Positions 11,818 to 22,866 of a DNA stretch of 64,000 bases are shown here, in pieces (position 1 is the first letter of the stretch; each line of letters begins with the position of its first letter). This DNA comes from Brassica napus (taxonomy: Eukaryota; Streptophyta; Magnoliopsida; Brassicales; Brassicaceae): assembly GCF_020379485.1 (NCBI RefSeq), contig NC_063439.1, positions 25,296,098 to 25,360,097 of the forward strand. The letters are read 5' to 3'. The notes under the pieces were generated by a model. The model was not told where the DNA came from. It did not search any database and saw nothing but the letters and a program-made list of their open reading frames with translations. Position numbers and translations under genes: made by a program.

Positions 11818-14107
11818 ACTTACTACTTGTTTATTTATGTTTAAAACTTTAAACTGATGTAAAAAAAAACCTTTAAACTAAGTGTACCAAAACTTTTAAA
11901 TAGAGTTATCATTCTACACTTCAAACTAAGTGTTACTTGGTCAATCAATGTTATTCTGTTTAGTCCGATTAAGTCATTTAATTTACTAGGCTCTGAATAG
12001 TAACCAAAGAAATAAAAAGAAACACTACATTTCTTAACGTTCCTTAAAATATTTATCATGTATAAAAAATAGTTTTTTTTCATTTTTTTTTGTAGAAAAT
12101 TATAGAATAAATCTGTTACTTATTAATTTTGATAAAAAAATCATCATTCCTCTTTATTTCTAAATTTTATTCGTACTCGTTCTTTTTCTATCCGGTCCTA
12201 GGGTTTTTAAGGCGGTTACCAATTACACTCTATGTGTATCTCATTTGAGAAAAATACTTGTTACATCAAATATTCAAAAATCAATACCGTTTTAGATTAT
12301 TATTACAATGCAAAAAATATGTATTTAACGGGTAGCAGATACTTTTTAGCTGTTAATATATATTCTTACAGTGAATAGCGAGAAACAAATCAAATAACGA
12401 GAAACAAATAGTAAAACAAGTAATGAATCAAGTAGTTGAAAAAAATAATGATATTTGACATGTATTTGCAAGTAAAGATTTATGAACTTGTTATTTGACT
12501 TGACATCGTTAAATATTAGATTTTTCAAACCAAATACGAGGCAAATAACAAGTATAAACCGAACAACAAGTAGTGAGATGCCCAGCTCTAGTTACTGGGT
12601 AGTGGCCATACCAATATTTATAAGTTTAAAATAGATAAAAATCGTATATCCCGAATAGGCGCCTGATTTTGGCGAGCGTTGCGCGAGGAGACCGTCCCTT
12701 TATTGGCTTATTACCTATCTTCTGAGTTCTGACAAATGAAGTGTCGTGAGTCCCTGGTCCGCCTATTAAATTTGTGGTGGGTGTCTCTCAGCACGTCTGT
12801 GGCCCAATATTTGAAAATTTTGTGTTTAGCTGAATTTACAGTTTAACTGAAGTTCTCTTTCCTTGTCATTTGTACATGATGACTACTGAAAATAACCAGC
12901 TGAATTTTTTTAACATAACCAGCTGAAAAGTTTGAACGACAATTTTATTAACATTGCATATGCTACAATAAACGAGCGAGATATTCAGTTTTTTTTTTTG
13001 TTTTGTTATGTTGGAACTGAGTTAGCATTGCAATACCACCATGTGTTTTTTGAAAGACTGGTTCTCTCACTGTTATCAAGTCGATTGAGATTGTGTACTT
13101 CCTCGTTGTAGTACTTTTTTTTGTTGATTAACATTGTAATATCTCAGACCTATGAAAATGATTAGACTAATTTTTGTAGGCTCAGACTAATTACTAAGAG
13201 TATCTTCTTCGTTGTAATAGTTATAGTTTAATATGTTCTTGTTACTTAATCTTGTTTTGTAATTTTTTTGGTTTTGACCTTTTTGTTTCGGACATGTATT
13301 ATTGAGATTTTTGTTCTGCAGATTATGTGATATTTTTATATTTCAATATATAAATATATTGAAATTATATATATCAGATGAAAATTATATATATATCAAA
13401 AATTATATATATATCAGATGAAAAATTATATATATATGTATATATATCAGATGAAAAATACCACCTTGTTTAGATTAATGGGATTATGCATGTCCAAAGA
13501 TGTTAAAGAAAATGTTTTAAAATCTTTTTAATATTTAGTTTTAATAAATTACGAAATTTCTGTATTAGCTCAATTATTATCTATTAATCTTACAAAACTA
13601 TATTTTATAGTACTTTTTACTCTTGTACAGATTAACTAACCCATCAGATAGTTTTAGGTTATTGCTATATTTTGAATTTACTATACAGATAATATTATAT
13701 TCCCCTTCCCATTATTATACTCAGAGATTTTCTATTTTTACTTCTATGTCACAATTAAACTCGCCAATATATACAGTGTTTTATGTTTACTTCTTTGATG
13801 TAAAACCGAAGCAAGTCTCATGTCAGATTCAAACTTGTTGTCATATATTCAGATAGTCGCTTAAATCAGCTTTGAACGGTACTAACCAAAACGATGATAA
13901 CTAATGTCACAATCGGAAGTTTTTATTTATTGAAAACATGATTTATATACATTGAAACATAATTAAAAAAAACTAGCAATTACAACTCATGATGACCGTA
14001 ATATTTATTCTCTGTAATTTCAAAATCAAACCAACTGCAAGAGAACCACGCTGAGAAATCTCGATGCTATGATATAATCTCAATATACCATTACTTTTTT
14101 CATGACT
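11818..14107. other. AT-rich intergenic stretch downstream of CYP71B gene 2
   Basis: No gene found. At 12645-12800 a patch of higher GC (GGCGCCTGATTTTGGCGAGCG and following) looks like degenerate transposon or gene debris but has no readable frame. At 13360-13460 there are short repeats of ATATATATCAGATGAAAA. The last 250 bases are probably the 3' UTR and downstream region of the minus-strand P450. Confidence 0.4.
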
Positions 14108-15712
14108 TCACCATTGATGTGGAGTCGGTATAAGCTCAAGGGGAACTTTCTTGGCGACGACAAAAGCTCCAGCTTCTTCCATGTCTATGTCGTCGATGGT
14201 CATACCATCAGGCAAACTCCAATCAAAGAAGTAAAGAACGTTGAGTAAACCAAGCTCCACGATAGTTATCCCCGTAGCCATCCCAGGACAGATCCTACGA
14301 CCAGCACCGAAGGGTAACAACTCGTAATGTTGACCCTTATACTCAACAGGGCTATCGACGAACCTCTCGGGGATGAAATCGTTAGGATTTTCCCAGCAAT
14401 TAGGATCACGTCCTATTGAGTAAGTGTTGATCTCGATCATTGTGTTTTTTGGTATATTGTAACCTTGAATCTTGATGTCAGACATTGTCTCTCTTGGAAG
14501 TAAGAGGGGAGCTGGTGGGTGTAATCTGAATGTTTCTTGGATCACAAACTTCAAGTACTGAACTCTCTCTAGATCTTGTTCAGTGATTTTTTCTTTGTTG
14601 TCACCAAGAGTTTCTCGAATCTCTTGTTGGAGTTTCTTCATCACTCTTGGATGTCTGGTTAACTCTGTCATCGCCCATATCATGGTGATCGCTCCTGCGT
14701 TTACTCCCGCCAAAAATACATCCTGATCATATAACAAACAAGTTAATGTTAGTAACAATATTTAAATGTCAATATAATGTGTACACACACATATAACTAT
14801 TTGAAAATATTTTGCTATACTCACCGACATGACTCCTTTAAGATGGTCATATGTGACTTTGAAAGAGCCAACTTTGCTCTCTTTATTGATCATATCCAGC
14901 ATGACACCAATGATGTCTGAATGATCTTGAGGTTGGTCAGGCTTCAAATGATCATCGATCACATGTTGGAAGAAATTACTAAGTCTTGCAAAGGCTTTGT
15001 GCAACTCGGAATGTTGGCCAGAGATCCGGTCTATAATCCACCCAAGGCCCGTGGGGAAGAAGTCAGTGAACGCGAATGAGCCAAGATTGGTCTCAGACTC
15101 GAGCACCAACTCCTCAACTTTGTCCATATCGACAAAATCGCACTCGTGGAAGTTCTGTCCAAAAGCGAGTCTACATATGATACTCGCGGTAAGAGAGAAA
15201 AGAGCTTTTCTCAAATCCACCAAAGTTTGTGTATCGGCAGATTTAGAGAGTTTCTTGACGAGCAATTCACTCTCTTCCTCTCGGATATACCTGAACGCTT
15301 TTAGTTTTTTGGAGCTGAAGAGCTCGAGCATCGCAAGCTTCCTCATCTCTCTCCAGTCATCACCGTACTGAGCAAAACCAATGTCTTTGTAGTTGTAAGA
15401 AAACAACCTGGTGGCAGATAGCTTTGGTCGAGTACAAGTCTCGAGATCATGAGTCTTGAGAACTTCCTCAGCTGCTTCTCTTGTGGAGAAGACAACAACA
15501 GGGACCACGCCGAAACGAAGAAACATCACAGATCCATAATCTTGAGAGAGTTTATGGAAAGATCTGTGGAGAGATTTTCCAAGTTGATGCAAGTTTCCGA
15601 TGAGAGGAAGGCCTATAGGTCCTGGAGGAAGCTTCCCTTTAGAGGGTGAGAAGCGTTTCAAGAAGATTAAGAGGAGAGGCAAGAGTAAGATGAAATAGAT
15701 AAAGATGGACAT
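14108..15712 (-). CDS. Cytochrome P450, CYP71B22/23-like (gene 2), intact
   Basis: Exon 1 is 15712-14825 and exon 2 is 14722-14108; the 102-bp phase-0 intron has GT...AG ends. The product is 500 residues. It has a hydrophobic ER anchor at about 2-20, PPGP near 28-31, the I-helix motif AGVNAG at 301-306, ExxR at 359-362, PERF at 414-417 and the heme loop [10 protein letters not shown] with Cys441. The I-helix carries Gly306 where most P450s have Thr/Ser, a replacement shared with gene 3, so proton delivery may differ. From memory it most resembles Arabidopsis CYP71B22/23/24; the exact orthologue cannot be fixed here. It is the inverted twin of gene 3 and shares a nearly identical core with it (see findings). 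Role: probably an ER monooxygenase of secondary metabolism, substrate unknown. Confidence 0.92.
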
Positions 15713-17203
15713 TTCTTGATTTTGGTCTATCTTTTATTTTCCGTAGGTTTCTTGTTTATGTTTTGGAGTGAAGAGCAATGAGTTGTGGAGGATGCGTAAT
15801 AAATAGACAATGCAGCATACCTAGTGGTAAAGATTTGACTAAATTAAGATTTTGTATTTATTAGATTGGAAAAGTTGGATAATGGCAACTCACACTGAGG
15901 CACGTGGTTGCTGGGATGAACTTCAAATTCTCCCGACGGCCTAAAGTAGTGTTGTACGGATGAAGAAGAATCTCCGTCATTTTTAAAGTTGAATCAATTG
16001 GCGCCAGTTAACTTGAATGGACCCGGAAACAATAATACGATTTCTAGAAACAGTTTATTATATATATCGTCTGGTTGGAACTATTATGAATATAGATAAA
16101 GAGAAGTTTGAAATTATATTAACTTGACTATTATAAAATAGTAGTTGGAGAAATGAAATTTAAAAATATGATTTTTAAAGTTTACAAAATGTTTTTTTCT
16201 TTATTATTCTCATGTATTTCAAAAAGTGAAAACTAACATCTGTAGTGGTTTTTTTAAATTTTTACACCAATGAATATTTTAGTTTTAGAACATCGTCCTT
16301 TCATTTTCTTTTTCGCTTTAGTTTCCTTTAAGTATTATTTTTACTTGTAGCTAGATATTGTAAGAGTTTATGAAATTTAAAATCATCGAAAGCATACAAG
16401 TCAGAATAACCAGATTCATCGAACACTTTCATAAATATCTTCAAAATGTTCAATAAATGTGTAGGGTTTGTCTGGAGATGACAACTTGATCATCGACCAT
16501 ATCGTTATCTATATTTATATTTCGTTTTAGTAGTCATAATAATTACATCACATTAATGTGTTATTATGAATATAATTTAAGTGATAAAACCTGATTATCA
16601 ATCAAGAAAAAAAAAGAAAAAAAATAATTTTAACATACTATATAGTAAGTGTGTAAGACATAAATAAGATAAGTTGAATAAATTGGGTTAGACCAAAAAA
16701 ATGTTTAAGAAAATTATATATATACGAAAAAAATTGTGATGCTGTCCATATCAATGATTACATCTAGTTTTATTTATGGTAAACAATTCTACTTTATTTC
16801 AATTTTTATTTTATCAGAAATAAGAAAATTATATTTTCATTTTCGTGGGAGGAAACGTTTTTTTTTTTTTTTCGACGGAGGAAACGTTTATCTTGGGCTT
16901 TTTACACTTTCATTATTTTCGTTCGATCACGTGACCTTGGTACCTCCGATAATAGCAGGCTAGCAGCAAGAGTAGATTTTGTGGCGTACGCAAGTCGTTG
17001 GTCAAACAAACTTCAAAAGTAAAAGCAAAATTTTACGTGACGTATTTGTCGAAACACACAAAAAGTTTATACGTGATGTAGGACTATGTCATTGTGTTAT
17101 TTTACAATATCTATTCACGTATTCCATTTTACGAGATTTGAATTTTAGGTATCTTTACTTCAATCAAACAGTTTTCGTGGATGCTGACTTTAAATGGGAA
17201 CAA
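15713..17203. promoter_or_regulatory. Upstream region of CYP71B gene 2
   Basis: AT-rich non-coding DNA with the minus-strand promoter at its left edge. No transposon ends were recognised. At 16859-16888 GGAAACGTTT occurs twice around a T run. Short reading frames here have no family features. Confidence 0.35.
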
Positions 17204-17213
17204 TGATTTCTTT

Positions 17214-17889
17214 TTTTTTTTTTTTTTTTTTTTTTTGGTAAAATGTTAAAATTATATTACCAAGCTTTTCATTTTTTACAGAAGGACAGAGGAAACAAGA
17301 AACAGAATGCAGAAAATAAACTAAACAGAGCATCTTGAACAAGCCTATTCTAAGAATACAGACTAAAGTCCTTCAAGCGAACTGGAGATAGCAAAACGTT
17401 AATGCCCCAAGAGAAGGAATGAGAGGAGCGAGACCCCGGTTGCCGCGAGCTCCCAAAGAGAAAGGCGGCTCAAACCTTGAAGCAACGGGATAACCTACAG
17501 CTTCCGAGAGACCCAATCATCAAGACCATCACCGAGAAATGCATCCACGAAACAGCTAGCCCGTTCGAAATCGCCTCACCGACAGCACGAAGAGGAGTCC
17601 ACAAAACAGGCGGTGCCGTCGTTCGGAACAGAGTGTTGGAGATTGCTGTCACCAACCCTCCAACTCCGGGACCGTATACACCCATTTAACCCACCACACA
17701 CGTAGAGTAATAGGACATGTCGGGCACACCTCCTCCGGAAGAAGCGACATTCAAAGTAGCCAGTGCTCGAGTGCTCAACTAGCCCTTGAAGACACAAAAG
17801 ACCGGCCTGCAAACACAGAATCAACCTCCACCAGATGACAATTATTATGGGAGAAGAGAGCGAAGAACGCGTTGCCACAGTCATGGGCC
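17214..17889 (-). mobile_element. 5'-truncated non-LTR retroelement 3' fragment with target duplication
   Basis: On the minus strand this 0.68-kb block ends in a poly-A tail (the T run up to 17236). TGATTTCTTT flanks it at 17204-17213 and 17890-17899, the variable-length duplication expected of LINE or SINE insertion. It is clearly richer in GC than its surroundings. Minus-strand frames of 70-100 codons exist but show no domain I can name. It may be the 3' part of an L1-type LINE. Confidence 0.55.
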
Positions 17890-18684
17890 TGATTTCTTTA
17901 AGAAAAAAGTCACGGATTGTGTCGCGTCGGTTCCTAAACTTGGTGAGCTAGGTTACTTCTAGCAGTTTATTTTTCAAAATTTGAAGGATAATTGATCAGA
18001 CGCAAGAGAAGTATACATTTTTAGTTTAATTCACTAGTTTGTCAGATCTTTCCCTGATTTATAATAATATTGAAAATTGGTGATGTAACACTAGGGTTTT
18101 CTTTATAATTAGTCTTCATGCCGAAGGGTAACGTGCACTATCATAAATACTTATGATATTTAACTATATGAATACGGGTATGTACATGTATCATGTATGT
18201 GCACCATGGTGTTAAAATTTGCTTAATTTCTTTTTAATAAGATAGTATATTATTCAAACATTTGACCGTCAATGTAATCTCTCGAGGTTGGAAACCAAAT
18301 GTAATCTCTCGAGAAGTGTACATTAGTGCAAAACTTGGAATTTTCGATCTTCGTCGTCCCATCTTATCGTGTGTAACATGGGTGTGATTTCTAGATTTTC
18401 AATATATACAGCAGCCTACAAAGTTTCTGAAAATTAAAATTTGACAATTATGGCATTAGATGATTTATTTTATATAAGTAAGAATAACATAGGCGTTCAC
18501 CCAAAAAAACATGAGAGTAGAAAAACTCGTGGTGATACAAAAAGCTAACCAAACAATTTCTTCATCTTTTGGGACTTAAACCAAGTTGATAAGGTCAGAT
18601 TACATTTGGTACATATTAATTGATTGCATAGCATAAATAAGCCCGGTGCAATCCGCTTCTAGACTGATCCCATTACTGTATCAT

Positions 18685-18819
18685 TTAGTGTCCACGACCA
18701 CGACCTCTGATGTTTCCGTCTTCGACTTCATAAATTCCAGCCATGTCCATATACATTGATACGAGTTGTATAGGGGGGCATGCATCCAAGTTACAGTCCG
18801 TTAAGGTGGTCACCAATTC
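18685..18819 (-). pseudogene. Fragment of an unidentified gene (C-terminal exon)
   Basis: About 45 open codons follow a possible splice acceptor (CTAG at about 18820-18823) and end at a stop at 18685-18687. The peptide ends EVEDGNIRGRGRGH, an RG-rich tail seen in some RNA-binding proteins, and includes CPPIQLVSMYMDMAGIYEVE. Composition is gene-like and unlike the AT-rich flanks. No partner exons were found nearby, so I take it for a stranded fragment. I do not recognise the family. Confidence 0.35.
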
Positions 18820-19013
18820 TAGTATCTAATTCCGACACTTCGGTTATCATTTTTTTTGGTTAGCAGGCAGATGTATAAGCCATTACACATGTGAAACCTT
18901 TATGTTGCTTTCTGGATCGTTTTCAACTCTAATGCTTCCTTTTAATTCTAATACATTTTCCAAGTTCTTAAAATTATGCCAGGACAATTAGATATTTGGA
19001 AGTAAACATAAAC

Positions 19014-19014
<1 letters not shown>

Positions 19015-19055
<41 letters not shown>
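19015..19055. repeat. TA dinucleotide microsatellite
   Basis: About twenty uninterrupted TA units. Confidence 0.9.
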
Positions 19056-19059
<4 letters not shown>

Positions 19060-19406
19060 AACCAAATTCTAAATTACTTTTCCATTTTAAATACTTTTCA
19101 GGTAGCCTATAATATTATACGTTTATTAATCTTATTAAAAAGTAATTTGTTTAAATTAAGACTAATCATTAATTCCTTTTTGTTGTTCAACACTAATTCA
19201 TAAATTTTTACGTACCTTTGTGCTCTGTATTCTTTATTCAACTAATATTTATCTATATCTACCGTGGGCATATGAAAATTGACCACAGATATCTAATCAT
19301 CTATGGTGAGGATAACATTTGAGGATTTATGCAACATGTGGCCACAATAAAAAGAAAGGACGTCTGGTTATTATATCTACTTAGTAGTTGAAGGAAAAAT
19401 AAATAC

Positions 19407-19600
19407 TTTTTTTTTTGATAATTTAGGTATCCGGACCTCTCACATAGTCCGATTATCCCACCGTGTCCAACTGGAACTGGCAAGGAAGGTCCTGGAAGCC
19501 AAACGGAAACCATGTTAAATCCGCTGTGGCCGGGGCTCAAACTCGTGATGGCGGACACCTCATCCGAGGTTTCTTTACCACCAGACCATGAGGCCCGGTT
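19407..19600 (-). mobile_element. tRNA-derived SINE
   Basis: On the minus strand it begins AACCGGGCCTCATGGTCTGG. TGGTCTGGTGG fits an RNA polymerase III A box, and GAGTTTGAGCCCC about 40 bases on fits a B box. It ends in poly-A (the T run 19407-19416). It is flanked by an imperfect 13-bp duplication, GAAAAATAAATAC (19394-19406) against GAAAAAAATATAC (19601-19613). No protein is expected. Confidence 0.65.
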
Positions 19601-20007
19601 GAAAAAAATATACTTAGTAGTTAAAGGTCTTCTAGTTGAATCTGCCTTAGAAAAACTAAAATATACTCCAGTTTGTAATTTTTATTTCCGAGTGACGGAT
19701 TATTGATATTCTTTATGGAATTTTGTTAAATAGATTTCACATTTCCTTCGTTATTTTTTTCTTAATACATTTCTTTCACTTGTTTCTGGAATTCTATTGA
19801 GTCTACAATTTTGGATTCTACACAGCATTATTTGAATGATGGATTGCTAATTTTGGACCTAATCACTAAAGTCTATATGTGTCTATAAAGTGATATATGG
19901 CTACAATAAAGTAACAAATATTGGTCTTTTATGGAATACATAAATACTATATGGGAGCGGTGGACGTAATCCGCCTATTGCTTTCAACCAAGTTTAACTT
20001 TGTAGTT

Positions 20008-22175
20008 TTGGACCTAATCCTCCAGAAGAGCATTTCAAACAATCAAGCGGCTTTCTTGAAAGGCAGGAGTCTTGGGGAGAATGTGCTACTTGCCTCAGAA
20101 CTGATAAGGAACTATAGATCTTCTTCTTGCCCTAGGAGCTGTATGCTGAAGGTTGATATTTGAAAGGCTTTTGATACTCTGTCCTGGGATTTTGTAATCA
20201 AGCTGTTGGAGGCTCAGGACTTTCCCCCTCTTTTTGTCACTTGGATAAAGGAGTGTATCACGTCACCAAGATTCTCAGTTGCCATTAATGGAGAACTAGC
20301 GGGATTCTTCGCAGGAAAGAAAGGCCTACGACAAGGGGATTCAATATCCCCCTATCTCTTTATCCTCGCCATGGAAGCTCTAACTCGGTTGCTGGAGGAA
20401 GCTGTTGATGCAGGCCTGATCCGCTTACATCCCATGTGCCAGGAACCGAGAATCACACATCTACTCTTTGCAGATGACCTCCTGATATTCTCAGACGGCT
20501 CACGCCACTCGCTAACGGGCATTAAGAAGGTTCTGTCTGATTTTAAAGCTTTGACGGGTCTTGACATGAATGCTGCAAAGTCGGAAATTTTCTTTGGGGG
20601 TTACACAGAGATTCAGAGCTCTGTCTTGAGTGATATAGCTGGAGTTAAACTTGGAACCTTCCCTACAAGATATCTGGGCCTGCCTCTTAACCCGAGCAGA
20701 GTAAGCTATGCCACCTTGCAACCTTTCTTGGAAAGATTAACCTCAAAAATGCACTCTTGGACTGTGAAGAACTTATCTTTTGCTGGAAAGGTAAGAATGG
20801 TGGCTTCGGTGATTTATGGAATGGTGAATTTCTGGAGTTCGGTTTTTGCTTTGCCAAAAAGATTCTATGAGAAGGTGGATTCGTTGTGTTGTGCCTTTCT
20901 TTGGAAAAACAGAACTTCTTCAGCGGCTGGAGCCAGAGTAAGCTGGTCTGATATTTGCAAACCAAAAAAGGAGGGTGGGCTGGGTCTGAGACGTCTGGAG
21001 GAATTTCAACAAGTCTTCAACCTTAAGAGGGTATGGAACTTATTCTCAGGGTCAGGGTCTTTATGGGTTGTGTGGTTGCATTCTAATGTGTTTTCGAGGC
21101 GATGCTATTGGTCGACTGCGGACTCTCAAAGGCTCTCTCCGACTGTGCGGAGTATGATTAGAATAAAAGAGACTGTGGCAGAGTTTCTAAGATGTTCGAT
21201 TGGTGACGGCAGAGCTGCTAGCTTTTGGTATGATTATTGGACACATATGGGACCTTTGATTGAAGGCTTTGGTCAGAGAGGACCGCGGGAACTCAGGATC
21301 ACTCTTGAATCACTTGTGGCTGATGCCACTGTGAATGGGGAGTGGCAACTTCCACCTGCTAGATCTAATGTTGCTGAAACCTTGCAAATAGTTTTATCTA
21401 CTATGACTCCTCCTGCTCCAATCCGAGGAGTAGATAGGTTTCTTTGGCGTAATGGGGCCGGTCATTTTGTTCCTAAGTTCTCTACCAAGGCAACATGGCA
21501 CTCAATCCGTGAGACAGCTCCGACAGTCGAATGGTATTCTATGGTCTGGTTCAAGGAGGAGATACCGAGATGTTCTTTTGTTACATGGATGGCAATACTA
21601 TCAAGACTCCCTACAAAGGACAGGCTAGCTTCTTGGGGTCTTTCTGTTCCTTTGCAGTGTGTGCTTTGCTCGGCAGGACAAGAGTCCCACCAACACTTGT
21701 TCTTCCAATGCTCATTCGTATCAAGGGTCTGGGGACACTTCTGTGGACAATCTATCCCTTCTGCTCCGTCATCCTTTCTTGAGGTTGCTGGTTTATTATC
21801 AAATCATCAGGTCGCTTCTTCTTCAGTTCTATCAGGCGTTATCAAGTTGTTGCTGCAGTGCATCGTCTACTGCGTATGGCGTGAGAGAAATATGCGCATC
21901 TTCCAGCAAACATCTACTACCGAAGCTGGGATCTATTCACGAGTCGATCGCTTGATGCGTGATCGTCTCATCTCCATTCCACCTTCTACCCCGTCGTCGC
22001 CGTCTCCTATGCTCGTCTACTTCCGCCTGCCACCTCCTGATCCGTAGCGTCTTTTTTTTAATCTTGTAATCTTGTAACTGCTTGCTCTGTTATCTTCTTG
22101 TTGTAATAAGTGGTCTTCCCCAACTATGTATAAGAAAAGCCTGGTATAAATCTTTAACATTTACACCAAAAAAAG
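20008..22175 (+). mobile_element. 5'-truncated L1-type LINE with reverse transcriptase
   Basis: A perfect 16-bp target duplication (GTTTAACTTTGTAGTT) lies at 19992-20007 and 22176-22191. The element starts inside ORF2 in the reverse transcriptase domain and ends in a short A run after 'ATTTACACC'. The frame is open from 20008 to the stop at 22047 apart from one TGA at 20161-20163, in the KVDI*KAFDT motif where other LINEs have an amino acid. RT marks include GLRQGDSISPYLF and the catalytic FADD at 20467-20478. The C-terminal part holds the zinc-binding zf-RVT domain (about 21480-21740) with CVLC...H...FFQC. It lacks ORF1 and the endonuclease, so it is dead, but young to judge from the intact duplication. 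Confidence 0.92.
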
Positions 22176-22191
22176 GTTTAACTTTGTAGTT

Positions 22192-22866
22192 GCCCACGTT
22201 ATTTTTCTTCTTTGTCAAAAAAAGGTTTAACTTTGTAAATAAAATATAGTTAATTCAACTTGTTTTTTAATGAATTATCCCATGATAAAAATACATATAA
22301 ACTTAGTCTCCTGTAGCTAACAGAGTTATTTAAACAGCACCTTCTGTATATCGGAAAAGACAAAAATCAAAATTCATACGATATAGTGGAATTCGTATTA
22401 TTAGAAACTATTAATATTGTCTAAGAAAATGCTAATATTCAATGGTAAGATGAAACTGAAAGTATAGTAACTAATCTTAAGCCATTTCAGAAAAAGATTT
22501 ATCAATTTCAGTTAAACGATGTAACCGGCTATATATGTATTGACCAAACCGGTTCTGTGAGCCGGTTTAAGGTAATTTTGGGAATGCAACCGATTCTAGA
22601 ATATTTGGCCGCCGGACATCGGAGATTTAAATTAGTTGTCGTAGACGACATGCGTATTAATGGACCACGTAAAGTTGTCAGCTTCCTTTTATTAAACTAA
22701 AGTTTTAATCTAATGAAATTTTTTGACTTAGTCAACGTTAACACCATGCACGTACGAAAAAAATATATATATATAGTTCTTCTAATCACGCAATATTCAC
22801 TCAAAACACAAATCAATTTAACAACAACAACAACGAGATCAACAACAGAAAAATATCAAATCAAGA
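22192..22866 (+). promoter_or_regulatory. Upstream region of CYP71B gene 3
   Basis: At 22577-22700 it contains ATATTTGGCCGCCGGACATC and GTCGTAGACGACATGCG. A diverged second copy of this stretch lies without a gene at 27165-27290. TTGACTTAGTCAAC (22722-22735) is a palindromic W-box-like site (TTGAC in both directions), which in plants binds WRKY factors. TATATATATA at about 22764-22773 could serve as a TATA box. Confidence 0.5.

Noticed and set aside
12645..12800. GC-rich patch that might be a gene exon
   Set aside because: No frame longer than a few dozen codons on either strand and no splice-site context; probably transposon debris.
14997..15649. Plus-strand open frames of 66-124 codons opposite CYP71B gene 2 (and the same pattern opposite genes 3 and 5)
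   Set aside because: They are antisense shadows of the conserved P450 exons; frame 1 of the P450 fully explains their openness and they have no features of their own.
16979..17206. 75-codon plus-strand frame
   Set aside because: No family features and no codon bias; the start is not a standard ATG. Treated as chance.
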